A DNA stretch of 16,902 bases from CAZFAT01 sp964517075 (GTDB lineage: Bacteria > Acidobacteriota > Vicinamibacteria > Vicinamibacterales > SCN-69-37), in assembly GCA_964517075.1 (NCBI GenBank), contig CAZFAT010000218.1:1-16902 (forward strand). Direction: 5' to 3'. The translations under genes and the position numbers were made by a program. Below the pieces are notes generated by a model that was not told the DNA's origin, searched no databases, and saw nothing but the letters and a program-made list of their open reading frames with translations. This document shows, piece after piece, positions 1-7,599 of this stretch (its first letter is position 1; every line of letters begins with the position of its first letter).

Positions 1-1
1 C

Positions 2-70
2 GATGAAGCCCATTGGCGGCAAGACGGCGCGCTGACGCCGGCGCGGCGTGAGTTTCTCGCGAATGCCTAG
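2..70 (+). CDS. C-terminal end of an unidentified upstream gene (partial)
   Basis: An open frame enters from the left edge and ends at TAG 68-70, giving 22 residues that finish in TPARREFLANA. The same frame is coding-like again right after the stop (71-274), so this could be either the natural end of one gene or the part of a broken gene before a nonsense codon. Twenty-two residues are too few to name a family. The forward orientation and lack of a gap suggest it belongs to the same transcription unit as the glycosyltransferases that follow. Third-position GC is only moderately high here, so the reading frame is a best guess. Confidence 0.35.
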   Translation, partial: DEAHWRQDGALTPARREFLANA

Positions 71-94
71 GCTTCAGCCATCCTCGCAGGGACG

Positions 95-274
95 GTGGAC
101 GATCCGGTGGCTTTCGAGCGGCTCGCCGACCACATCGAAGCCCTTGCGCCGGCCTTCGTGCCGGGCGAACCCGACGGCGTGCGCCGATTGGCGCGCCTCG
201 TCGGCTATCGCCGGGCCGAACGCGCGGCCGGTGCGTATCGCCGGGTCAAGGCAATGGTGAAGCGCGTCCCGTGA
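95..274 (+). CDS. Short hypothetical ORF or remnant, coupled to the first glycosyltransferase
   Basis: The frame 71-274 has strong coding character: GC-rich third positions and an amphipathic, Arg/Ala-rich C-terminus ending in VKAMVKRVP. It ends in TGA 272-274, which overlaps the GTG start of the next gene as GTGA, the junction style used several times in this cluster. That overlap argues the ribosomes really arrive in this frame. The only plausible own start is GTG 95, with AGGG just upstream at rather short spacing, giving about 59 residues. The alternative is that this is the end of the preceding gene, interrupted by TAG 68-70. I do not recognise the product. Confidence 0.35.
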   Translation: MDDPVAFERLADHIEALAPAFVPGEPDGVRRLARLVGYRRAERAAGAYRRVKAMVKRVP

Positions 275-1614
275 AGACGCTCCACGTTTCGTATTCATTC
301 GCGCCCGATGCCGTCGGCGGTACCGAGGTCTACGTCGAGGGGCTGTGCCGGAGCCTTGCGCAGATCGGCGTCGAGACGGTGATTGCGGCGCCCGCGCTTG
401 GCGATGCGAGCTACGAGCACCGAGGTTTGCGCGTCCGAAGGTTTGCCACCGGCGCCCGCCAGCTCGAGGACTTGTACGGGCCGGGCGATCCGGTCGCCGC
501 TCGGGGGTTCGAACGGATCCTCGACGCCGACAGGCCGGACATCGTGCATCAGCACGCGGTGAGTCCGGCCTGTTCGGTCGAGCTCATGCGGGCCGCGGAC
601 CGTCGCGGCCTGCCGGTGGTGTTCACCTACCACACCCCGACCGCATCCTGTTCGCGCGGCACGCTCCTCCGATGGGGCACCGACGTCTGCGACGGCCGGA
701 TCGCGACCGCGCCCTGCACGGCCTGCACGCTGCACGGCCTGGGCGCCGGCCGGATGGCGAGCGCGGTCGCGGGCGCGCTGTCGCCGACCGTCGGTGAGTG
801 GCTTGGCCGGGCTGGCCTGCGTGGCGGCATGTGGACGGCGGCGCGGATGCCAGCACTCATGCGGCTGCACCACACCAGCGTGGCCGAGTTGCTGGCGATT
901 CCCGTCCGGATCGTGTCACTGGCACCGTGGGTCACCGCGCTCCTCGAGGCGAACGGGGTGCCGCCGGGGAGCATCGTCAGCGTGCCGCACGGCACGGTTG
1001 CCACGACACGACGTCGCCAGGACCGGCGCCCGGGACCGTGTCGCTTCGTCCATCTCGGTCGGCTGGATCCCGCGAAGGGTACGGAACTGCTGCTGGCGGC
1101 CCTCCGCGCAATACCCGGCGTGCCGTGCGAGCTTGACGTCATGGGCGTCACACAGGACGAGCGAGGCGTGTCGGCGCGACGGCGGATCGAAGCGCTCGCC
1201 GGGCACGACGCGCGCATCCGGATTCTGGATCCCGTGGATTCCAGCGATGTCGGGGATCGTCTTGCGGACTACGACTTCGTGGTCGTGCCGTCGCAATGGC
1301 TCGAGACCGGGCCGATGGTCGCGCTCGAGGCGTTTGCCGCCGGCGTCCCCGTCATCGGCTCCGCGCTCGGCGGCCTGCCGCATCAGATTACGGACAACGT
1401 CGACGGGTTGCTGGTGCGCCCGTTCAGCTCGGTCCGCCGTTGGGCGGATGTGCTGCGGCTCGCGGCCCTCGACCGCGCGCTCGGCGCGCGCCTGCGATCC
1501 GGCGTGAAGCCGCCGCGCCCGATGACCGCCGTCGCCGAGGACATGTTCGCGATTTACGCCGATGTGCTTGGCGCGCGGCCGAGGGCGCGCGTCGTCGAGC
1601 CGGTGATGGTCTGA
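271..1614 (+). CDS. GT4-family (GT-B fold) glycosyltransferase with a Cys4 cluster
   Basis: Cytosolic, nucleotide-sugar-dependent retaining glycosyltransferase of 447 aa, expected to add one sugar to a lipid-linked or growing glycan. The N-terminal domain opens with MKTLHVSYSFAP and GGTEVYVEGL, the usual glycine-rich acceptor-side loop of GT4 enzymes. The C-terminal Rossmann half has HLGRLDPAKGTELLL and the EX7E motif with E345 and E353 (LETGPMVALEAFAAG). Four cysteines (127, 140, 149, 152) sit just after YHTP (120-123) and may bind metal. The GTG start at 271 is chosen because it begins exactly at the N-terminal beta strand and overlaps the upstream TGA as GTGA. The gene runs directly into the next through TGATG. 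Donor and acceptor cannot be read from sequence. Confidence 0.88.
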   Translation: MKTLHVSYSFAPDAVGGTEVYVEGLCRSLAQIGVETVIAAPALGDASYEHRGLRVRRFATGARQLEDLYGPGDPVAARGFERILDADRPDIVHQHAVSPACSVELMRAADRRGLPVVFTYHTPTASCSRGTLLRWGTDVCDGRIATAPCTACTLHGLGAGRMASAVAGALSPTVGEWLGRAGLRGGMWTAARMPALMRLHHTSVAELLAIPVRIVSLAPWVTALLEANGVPPGSIVSVPHGTVATTRRRQDRRPGPCRFVHLGRLDPAKGTELLLAALRAIPGVPCELDVMGVTQDERGVSARRRIEALAGHDARIRILDPVDSSDVGDRLADYDFVVVPSQWLETGPMVALEAFAAGVPVIGSALGGLPHQITDNVDGLLVRPFSSVRRWADVLRLAALDRALGARLRSGVKPPRPMTAVAEDMFAIYADVLGARPRARVVEPVMV

Positions 1615-2819
1615 TGATCCGACCTCGCGTCCTGTACGTGCAGTACGGCAGTCCGGCGGCGTATCCACCGCTCGAGCACAGCGCGCGTCTGCTCGCGGAG
1701 GCTGGGTGCGAGGTCCTGGTCCTCGGCACGGTCCGCCCGGGCGACCCGCTCCGGTTCGAGGCGGGCCCGCGCGTGACGGTGGATCTGTTGCCCATGGCGC
1801 CGGCCGGCTGGCGTCAGAAGGCGCACTACGCGACGTTCATGGCGTGGACGCTTGGCCGGTCGCGCCGCTTTCAGCCCACGTGGGTGTACGCCTCGGACCC
1901 GCTTGCGGCGCCGATGACGCTGGCGCTGCGGCGCCTGTCGGCCGCGCGCGTCATTTACCACGAGCACGACTCGCCGGATGCCGCCCGGCCGGTCTCGCGA
2001 TTCATGCGCGCGGTGATCGCCGCCCGTCGGACGCTCGCGCGCGGTGCGGATCTCTGTGTGCTGCCCAGCGCCGGGCGCGCCATCCAGTTCGCCGCGGAGA
2101 CCGGAGCGCCTCGAATCGAGACGGTCTGGAACTGCCCGATGCGTCACGAAGTGGCCGATGCGCGTCCCGATCCGCCGACGGGCGGGATTCGCGTGCTCTA
2201 TCACGGGTCGATCGTGCCGGCGCGCTTGCCGATGACCGTCATCGAAGCATTGGCTGACGTCGAGCACGCGACTCTGGGCATCGCCGGCTACGAGACCGCC
2301 GGACATCCCGGCTATCTCGCCGCCCTCCGCGACCGTGCGCACGCATTCGGTCTGGAGGACCGAGTGGTCTGTGCCGGGACGCTGCCCTCGCGCGAAGCGC
2401 TCATGGCGCATGCCGCAACCTTCGACATCGGTCTGTCGCTGATGCCGTCGGATCCCGGCGACCTCAACGAGCAGCACATGGTTGGCGCGTCCAACAAGCC
2501 GTTCGACTACCTCGCCTCCGGTCTCGCTCTCCTGGTCGGTGACCGACCGGATTGGCAGGCGACCTTCGTGGAGCCCGGCTATGGGCGTGGCTGCGAGCCC
2601 GCGTCGGCGTCCAGCCTTGCCGGCGCGTTTGACTGGTTCGGGTCGCATCCCTCGGAGATACAGGCGATGGGGGAGCGCGGCCGCCAGCGGATTTTGGCCG
2701 ACTGGAACTACGAGCACGCCTTCGCGCCCGTCCTCGACTACATGGCCGCCTGCGCGCGGCCAGTGGTGTCGCCGGTCCGGTTGGATGCCACGGCGGAGAC
2801 GGATGCTCGCAGTCATTGA
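1614..2819 (+). CDS. Glycosyltransferase, GT4-like, with YHEHDSP and NKPFDYLASG motifs
   Basis: 401 aa GT-B-type glycosyltransferase. The N-terminus (IRPRVLYVQYGSP) and PLEHSARLLAEAG form the first Rossmann unit. YHEHDSP lies at 115-121, HGS at 197-199 starts the donor-binding half, and NKPFDYLASG at 294-303 replaces the usual EX7E signature, as in a recognisable GT4 branch. ATG 1614 is chosen because it overlaps the previous stop as TGATG and places the start right before the first beta strand; the open frame extends further upstream only as a shadow of the preceding gene. Expected role: transfer of one sugar during polysaccharide repeat-unit assembly in the cytosol. Substrate is unknown. 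The C-terminal about 25 residues after LDYMAACAR look unstructured and overlap the next gene. Confidence 0.85.
   Translation: MIRPRVLYVQYGSPAAYPPLEHSARLLAEAGCEVLVLGTVRPGDPLRFEAGPRVTVDLLPMAPAGWRQKAHYATFMAWTLGRSRRFQPTWVYASDPLAAPMTLALRRLSAARVIYHEHDSPDAARPVSRFMRAVIAARRTLARGADLCVLPSAGRAIQFAAETGAPRIETVWNCPMRHEVADARPDPPTGGIRVLYHGSIVPARLPMTVIEALADVEHATLGIAGYETAGHPGYLAALRDRAHAFGLEDRVVCAGTLPSREALMAHAATFDIGLSLMPSDPGDLNEQHMVGASNKPFDYLASGLALLVGDRPDWQATFVEPGYGRGCEPASASSLAGAFDWFGSHPSEIQAMGERGRQRILADWNYEHAFAPVLDYMAACARPVVSPVRLDATAETDARSH
2795..2799 (+). promoter_or_regulatory. Ribosome binding site GGAGA for the gene at 2803
   Basis: GGAGA sits 3 bases before ATG 2803 and lies inside the end of the preceding gene. 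It supports choosing ATG 2803 over the far upstream ATG at 2482, whose extra 107 residues are Arg/Ser-rich out-of-frame translation of the preceding gene. Confidence 0.5.
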
Positions 2820-3996
2820 CACCCATCCGGTGCAGTACCGCGCGCCCGTCTACCGCGCCCTGCAGGAGCGGCTTGGCGTGCCGGTCACGGCCATCTACGG
2901 ATCCGATTTCAGCGTCGCCGGCTACCACGATCCGGAGTTCCAGGCGGCCTTCGCCTGGGACACGGACCTGCTCTCGGGCTATACCTCGCAGTTCCTGTCG
3001 CGATCGCGCCCGGGCGACACGGCCAGCCTGGACCGACTGCCGACGGCGGGCATCGGCCCGGCGCTCAACGCCGTCGCGCCCCATGCCGTGCTGGTCGTCG
3101 GCTATCGGCCGGCGTTTCACCGTGCTGGCTGGCGGGAAGCCTGGCGTCAGCGTCGCCCGCTCCTGTTTCGGGGCGAGACCACCGACGAGGCGACCGTCCG
3201 GGCCCCGACCGTCCGCTGGATCCGCAGCGCCGGACTCCGGTTCGCCTACGCCCGCTGCGAGGCGTGCCTCTGGATTGGCCAGCGCTCACGCGCGCACTTC
3301 GAGCGGCTTGGCGTCCCGCCAGAGCGTCTCTTCTTCTCGCCGTACGGCGTGGACGAGTCGACGTTCGAGACGAGTGAGGCGCGGCGCGAGACGCTGCGCG
3401 CCCTGACGCGGCAGGAACTCCAGCTCGAAGACGACGAGTGGCTGGTGCTCTATGTGGGCAAGTTGAGCGCGCGCAAGGGGGTGGACCTCCTGGTGCCGGC
3501 GCTTCGCGCCTGGCGCGCGAGCGCCGATCGGCAGGTCGTGCTGGGCGTCGTTGGGGACGGTGCTCTTCGTCGTGACATCGAACGCGCCTCCGCCCGGTCA
3601 CCAGTGGTGCCGACGCGGTTCCTCGGATTCCAGAATCAGCGCGAGCTGAGCCGGTACTACCACGCGGCCGATCTGCTGGTCCTGCCCAGCCGCCAATCGG
3701 AAACGTGGGGCCTGGTCGTCAACGAAGCGCTGCAACATGGCGTGCCGTGTGTGGTGTCTGACCGGGTGGGTTCGGCGCCCGACCTGATCGACGCCGAGAC
3801 TGGCGTCGTCTTCAGCGAGGGCGACGCCCGCGGGCTGGCGACGGCGCTCGCCCCCGCCGCCGCCCTCGCTCGACGGCCGGAGATTCGCGCGGCGTGTCGC
3901 GCGAAGGTGCAGCCTTACAACGTCCTCGCCGCCGCGCGTGGCATCGCGGACGCCTATCACGCCGTCACTGGCCGTCAAAAGCGGCAGGCGTCCTGA
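2803..3996 (+). CDS. GT4-family glycosyltransferase (DTHPVQYRAPVY type)
   Basis: 397 aa GT-B glycosyltransferase. The N-terminus MLAVIDTHPVQYRAPVYRAL is the hallmark of a GT4 group in which a strand followed by T-H-P-(I/V)-Q-Y begins the acceptor domain. The donor half has YVGKLSARKG (217-226, with K225 in the conserved basic position) and a full EX7E motif with E300 and E308 (SETWGLVVNEALQHGVP), followed by SDRVGSAPDLI. Start ATG 2803 overlaps the previous gene by 17 bases and has GGAGA upstream. Only one base separates its stop from the next start, so the two are almost certainly co-translated. It should add a single sugar in the cytosol; the specific donor is not deducible. Confidence 0.9.
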   Translation: MLAVIDTHPVQYRAPVYRALQERLGVPVTAIYGSDFSVAGYHDPEFQAAFAWDTDLLSGYTSQFLSRSRPGDTASLDRLPTAGIGPALNAVAPHAVLVVGYRPAFHRAGWREAWRQRRPLLFRGETTDEATVRAPTVRWIRSAGLRFAYARCEACLWIGQRSRAHFERLGVPPERLFFSPYGVDESTFETSEARRETLRALTRQELQLEDDEWLVLYVGKLSARKGVDLLVPALRAWRASADRQVVLGVVGDGALRRDIERASARSPVVPTRFLGFQNQRELSRYYHAADLLVLPSRQSETWGLVVNEALQHGVPCVVSDRVGSAPDLIDAETGVVFSEGDARGLATALAPAAALARRPEIRAACRAKVQPYNVLAAARGIADAYHAVTGRQKRQAS

Positions 3997-3997
3997 G

Positions 3998-5068
3998 ATG
4001 GACTCGGCGCGGCTGTTGATTGTGGGACACACCGACGCGACGCACGTCGGCAGCCAGTTCCGGCGCGCGGCGGAGGCGCTCGGCATGGCCACGATGATGT
4101 GCGACGCGGCCCGGGCCTATGACGGGCCGGCCTGGCGCCGCCGAACCGACTGGTGGCTGCGCGGCCGTCGCCCTTCGCGGCTTCCCGCCTTCGGTCGGGA
4201 CGTACTCGAGGCGGCGCGGCGTTTCGAGCCGACGCTCGTCCTGACGACCGGTTTGGCACCGATCGGCGCGGACATCCTGGAGGCGCTCGGGGCGATGAGC
4301 ATCGCGCGCGCGAATTTCCTGACCGATGACCCGTGGAATCCCGCGCATCGGGCGCCGTGGTTCTTCGACAGTCTTGGCCGCTACGATCATGTGTTTTCAC
4401 CGCGCCGCGCGAATCTCGACGATTTGACGCGTGCCGGATGTCCGGCGGTGCACTATCTGCCGTTCGGCTACGACCCTGATGTGCACTTCGTCGAACCGCC
4501 GGACTCCGACGAGGAACGCTCGCGGTATCGGGCCGACGTGATGCTCGCCGGAGGCGCGGATCGGGACCGGGTCGCGATGGTGGCCGCCCTGGCACGCGCG
4601 GGCCTCGACGTCGCGGTGTATGGCGGCTACTGGGCTCGGTTTCCGGAGACCGCCGCACTGTCGCGCGGCTGGCTGGACGCCGCGGGTCTGCGCCGCGCAA
4701 CGGGCACGGCCAGCGTCGCGCTGGGGCTCGTCCGCCGGGCGAACCGGGACGGCCATGCGATGCGATCGTTCGAGGTGCCCGCCATGGGCGGCTGCCTGCT
4801 GGCCGAGGCGACCGCGGACCATCGGGATCTGTTCGGTGCGGACGGCGAAGCCGTGCTGTATTTCGCCACGCCCGACGAAGCCGCCGCCGCGGCAGCCCGG
4901 CTCGTGGCCGACGAGCCGCTTCGCCGCCGCCTCGCCCGCGCCGCGCACGCGATCGTGACCGACGGCGGCCATACCTATCGAGATCGACTGCGCGCACTCC
5001 TCGAACGCGCGCTCGGAACCCATGCTGAAGATCGCGATTGTCGTCCAGGGCCGGTTTCACGGGTTTGA
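3998..5068 (+). CDS. CgeB-like glycosyltransferase
   Basis: 356 aa protein resembling the CgeB/YkvP spore-protein-like glycosyltransferase group (GT-B fold, Glyco_trans_1_2-type C-terminus). Visible marks are LLIVGHTDATHVGSQFRRAAEALG at the N-terminus (read as two shorter motifs, LLIVGHTD and QFRRAAEALG), FLTDDPWNP around 107-114, DHVFSPRRANLDDL, a typical HYLPFGYDPDVH segment, and the C-terminal RSFEVPAMGGCLLAE around 256-270, which is the family's most conserved stretch. ATG 3998 lies one base after the preceding TGA. The last about 15 residues run into the next gene and look dispensable. Expected function is sugar transfer, but members of this family are poorly characterised biochemically, so activity and substrate are inferred only from family and neighbours. 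Confidence 0.82.
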   Translation: MDSARLLIVGHTDATHVGSQFRRAAEALGMATMMCDAARAYDGPAWRRRTDWWLRGRRPSRLPAFGRDVLEAARRFEPTLVLTTGLAPIGADILEALGAMSIARANFLTDDPWNPAHRAPWFFDSLGRYDHVFSPRRANLDDLTRAGCPAVHYLPFGYDPDVHFVEPPDSDEERSRYRADVMLAGGADRDRVAMVAALARAGLDVAVYGGYWARFPETAALSRGWLDAAGLRRATGTASVALGLVRRANRDGHAMRSFEVPAMGGCLLAEATADHRDLFGADGEAVLYFATPDEAAAAAARLVADEPLRRRLARAAHAIVTDGGHTYRDRLRALLERALGTHAEDRDCRPGPVSRV

Positions 5069-6236
5069 TCTCGCCCGCGAGTTGCTGGCTCGCGGCCACG
5101 ACGTCACGCTGTTCACCAACTACCCCGGGTGGGCGGCCGAGCGATTTGGCGTACCCGCCGCCAGAACGCGCAGCCTCATTGTGCACGGCCTGGCGGCGAG
5201 ACTGAGCGGCGCCCTGACGCGGGCCGTGGGGCTGCCGCCACCCGAGGCGCTGCTGCATCGGTGGTTTGGACGATGGGCGGAACGCGAGCTGTGCCGGGAG
5301 CGATGGGACCTCGTACACGTGTGGAGCGGAGTGGCCGAAGAGAGTCTTCAATCGCGTCGGTTGCGTGCCGAGTGCCGTCTCTTGATGCGGGGCTCGGCAC
5401 ACATCGAGATGCAGGCGCGGCTCCTCGGTGACGAGGCCCGCCGCGCCGGCGTCACCATCGACCAGCCGAGTGCCTGGATGATCGCCCGCGAGCGTCGCGA
5501 GTACGACCTGGCGGACCACATTCTCGTGCTGTCGAGTTTCTCCCGTGCCTCGTTCGAGGCGGCGGGCCTGAGTGCGACTCGCCTCAGCCTGCTGCGTCTC
5601 GGCGTCCGGGTGCAGGACTTCCGGCCCACGCCCGAAACCGTCGCCGCCAGGCAGCGCCGCATTCTGGCCGGCGAGCCGCTGCGCGTGCTCTACGTCGGCG
5701 CGTTGTCCTACCAGAAGGGGCTGTGGGACATGGGCCACGCGATTCGAGCGCTGTCGGACACCGGCGAGTTCCGGTTCACGCTCGTGGGCCCGATTCTTCG
5801 GGAGGCCCGCCCGCTGATCGACCAGCTCGGCCCATGGGCGCGCGTCGTCGGCAAAGTGGCGCAGGCCGAACTGCCGCGGTACTACGCGGACGCGGACGTG
5901 TTTCTCTATCCGACCATTCAGGATGGCTACGCCGCCGTGACCGCGCAGGCCAAAGCCTCGGCTCTCCCGATTCTCACGACCGCGCATGGCGCCGGCCTGG
6001 ACATCGTCACGCCGGACGAGGATGGGTGGATCGTGCCGATCCGTGATCCAGCGGCGATTGTCGCCCGGTTGGAGTGGTGCCATGCGCACCGCCCCGCGCT
6101 GGCCGCCATGGTGGGACGCATCGTCGACACGTTCGGGGCGCGCGACTGGTCAGACGTTGCGCGGGATTTCGAGGCGATCGCGCAGCGGCTGTGCAGCAGC
6201 CCGGCGCTCGTGGCCAGGAGAGCCAGTGCCGGCTGA
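5022..6236 (+). CDS. GT4-family glycosyltransferase with an altered EX7E motif
   Basis: 404 aa GT-B glycosyltransferase. The N-terminus MLKIAIVVQGRFHGFDLAREL followed by GHDVTLFTNYP is a clean first Rossmann unit and fixes the ATG at 5022, even though this overlaps the preceding gene by 47 bases. LSSFSRASFEAAGL and RLGVRVQDF mark the linker. YVGALSYQKGLWDM (from 224, K232) starts the donor half. At the EX7E position the sequence reads QDGYAAVTAQAKASALP, so the two glutamates are D301 and Q309. Related GT4 branches with a DG(F/Y)...AQA pattern exist as far as I recall, so the enzyme is probably active. Its stop overlaps the polymerase gene by 11 bases. Confidence 0.88.
   Translation: MLKIAIVVQGRFHGFDLARELLARGHDVTLFTNYPGWAAERFGVPAARTRSLIVHGLAARLSGALTRAVGLPPPEALLHRWFGRWAERELCRERWDLVHVWSGVAEESLQSRRLRAECRLLMRGSAHIEMQARLLGDEARRAGVTIDQPSAWMIARERREYDLADHILVLSSFSRASFEAAGLSATRLSLLRLGVRVQDFRPTPETVAARQRRILAGEPLRVLYVGALSYQKGLWDMGHAIRALSDTGEFRFTLVGPILREARPLIDQLGPWARVVGKVAQAELPRYYADADVFLYPTIQDGYAAVTAQAKASALPILTTAHGAGLDIVTPDEDGWIVPIRDPAAIVARLEWCHAHRPALAAMVGRIVDTFGARDWSDVARDFEAIAQRLCSSPALVARRASAG
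6216..6220 (+). promoter_or_regulatory. Ribosome binding site AGGAG for the polymerase gene at 6226
   Basis: AGGAG with 5-base spacing to GTG 6226. It decides the start: the open frame continues upstream to 5986, but the extra residues are an Arg/Ser/Trp-rich shadow of the preceding glycosyltransferase, while GTG 6226 gives a short polar N-terminus directly before the first membrane helix. Confidence 0.6.
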
Positions 6237-7599
6237 AGACGATCTGCTCCCGTGGGTGATCGTCTGGGCCGTCACGGCGATGGTCCTGCTCGTCCGGCAC
6301 TGGCGGAGCAACGCGGGCGCGGGCCTGATGTTCTCCTACGTGCTGATGTTCGGCGTGCTGCACTGGATTGGGCCCGTGATGTTCCTCCTGCCCTGGCACG
6401 ACCAGCGCGGCGCGCTGCTGACCGTGGAAGGGCTGCGACTGGCGACGATTGCCACCCTCGCGCTGGCAGCCGGCAGCGAAGTCGTCGTCTGGGGATCGCG
6501 CCACACACGGCTGGCCGCCGCGCTTCGCACGACGCCTCCGGCCATCGACCGGCGCCTGATCAATCTGTACTTCGTCACGGGTGCGGTTCTATACCTGCTG
6601 GTCATGCCGCTGGCGGCGTCCATCCCGAGCCTGACCGCGTTCGTGTCAACGGGATCCGTCCTGCTCGTGCTGGGCATCGGGCTGCATTGCTGGAACAACT
6701 GGATCACAGGCCACCGCCGCCGGTTCTGGTTCTGGGTTGGCGTGTCGGGCGTCTGGCCGTTCGTCACCGTCCTGTCCGAGGGCTTTCTCGGCTATGGCTT
6801 CGGCTTCATGCTGATGGTCGTGGCCTTCGTCGCCAGTTTCTACCGGCCACGGTGGCATGTGGTGGTGGCCGCCGTGCTCCTCGCCTACGGCGGTCTGTCG
6901 GTGTACGTCACCTACATGCGCGATCGCGTCGCGATTCGCGAGGTGGTCTGGAACGACGGCGCGTTGTTCGATCGGGCAGCCAGCGTGGTGGACAGTGTCC
7001 GCCATATTGAAGGATTCGACGTCGCCAATCCGGATCACCTCCGACGTGTGGAGGACCGGTTGAATCAGGACTGGCTGGTCGGCGCATCGTCTTACTACCT
7101 CGAGGGCCGACCCACCGAGTACGCCCGTGGCGACACGCTCCTCATGGCCCTGGTGGCCGTCGTCCCGCGCGCCCTCTGGCCCGACAAGCCCGTCATCGGA
7201 GGCAGCGGCGATCTCGTGGCCAGATACACGGGACTCCGGTTCGCGGACGGCACGAGCGTTGGGATCGGCCAGGTCATGGAAGCCTTTGTGAACTTCGGGA
7301 CGGACGGCGTCGTCGTGATCTTCTTCCTGATTGGGGTGGTCATCGTTCTCGTGGACAGGTGGTCCGCCTACCGGCTGAGTCTGGGCGATGGGAACGGGTT
7401 TGCGGTCTGGTATCTGCCGGGCCTGTGCATGCTGCAGATTGGCGGCTCGCTCAGCGAGGTCACGTCCGCGGCCGCCGCCTCGTTTGCGATGGCCTTCTTT
7501 CTCAATCGCGTGGCCACCTTCAAGCGATGGACGCGCGGCGGGTCGCCCGTTCCGATCGCGGCGCCCGTCGAGGCGGCGTCGACGGAGGCGTCGTTCTGA
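6226..7599 (+). CDS. Wzy-like O-antigen/polysaccharide polymerase, multi-pass membrane protein
   Basis: 457 aa integral membrane protein with roughly ten hydrophobic segments, starting with LLPWVIVWAVTAMVLL (about 7-22), LMFSYVLMFGVLHWIGPVMFLL, and ending with FFLIGVVIVLV and a final amphiphilic helix before a polar tail. Between the eighth and later helices lies a large polar loop of about 100 residues that carries YARGDTLL and PRALWPDKP (314-322), a pattern I associate with oligosaccharide repeat-unit polymerases, where the large loop is catalytic. These enzymes join lipid-linked repeat units in the periplasm. No other gene in the window has this role. Low sequence conservation in the family means an O-antigen ligase (WaaL-like) or another glycan-handling membrane protein is possible but less likely. 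It is embedded between GT4 genes, overlapping both. Confidence 0.75.
   Translation: MPAEDDLLPWVIVWAVTAMVLLVRHWRSNAGAGLMFSYVLMFGVLHWIGPVMFLLPWHDQRGALLTVEGLRLATIATLALAAGSEVVVWGSRHTRLAAALRTTPPAIDRRLINLYFVTGAVLYLLVMPLAASIPSLTAFVSTGSVLLVLGIGLHCWNNWITGHRRRFWFWVGVSGVWPFVTVLSEGFLGYGFGFMLMVVAFVASFYRPRWHVVVAAVLLAYGGLSVYVTYMRDRVAIREVVWNDGALFDRAASVVDSVRHIEGFDVANPDHLRRVEDRLNQDWLVGASSYYLEGRPTEYARGDTLLMALVAVVPRALWPDKPVIGGSGDLVARYTGLRFADGTSVGIGQVMEAFVNFGTDGVVVIFFLIGVVIVLVDRWSAYRLSLGDGNGFAVWYLPGLCMLQIGGSLSEVTSAAAASFAMAFFLNRVATFKRWTRGGSPVPIAAPVEAASTEASF
7584..7588 (+). promoter_or_regulatory. Ribosome binding site GGAGG pointing to a CTG start at 7596
   Basis: A perfect GGAGG with 7-base spacing to CTG 7596, which overlaps the polymerase stop as CTGA. 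No ATG, GTG or TTG occurs in this frame within the interval where the protein must begin, apart from TTG 7626, which has no suitably spaced site. See the findings. Confidence 0.55.

Noticed and set aside
38..91. RREFLANA followed, after the TAG, by ASAILAG, resembling a twin-arginine signal peptide
   Set aside because: A stop codon cuts the motif, no start codon precedes it at the right distance, and only about 60 codons follow. The resemblance is probably chance in an Arg/Ala-rich frame.
1554..2822. 422-codon open frame on the minus strand
   Set aside because: Antisense shadow of the second glycosyltransferase; no motif and no ribosome binding site logic.
3975..6089. 704-codon open frame on the minus strand
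   Set aside because: It lies antisense to two well-supported glycosyltransferase genes; its translation is Arg/Pro/Gly-rich and shows no domain. GC-rich third positions commonly leave such antisense frames open.
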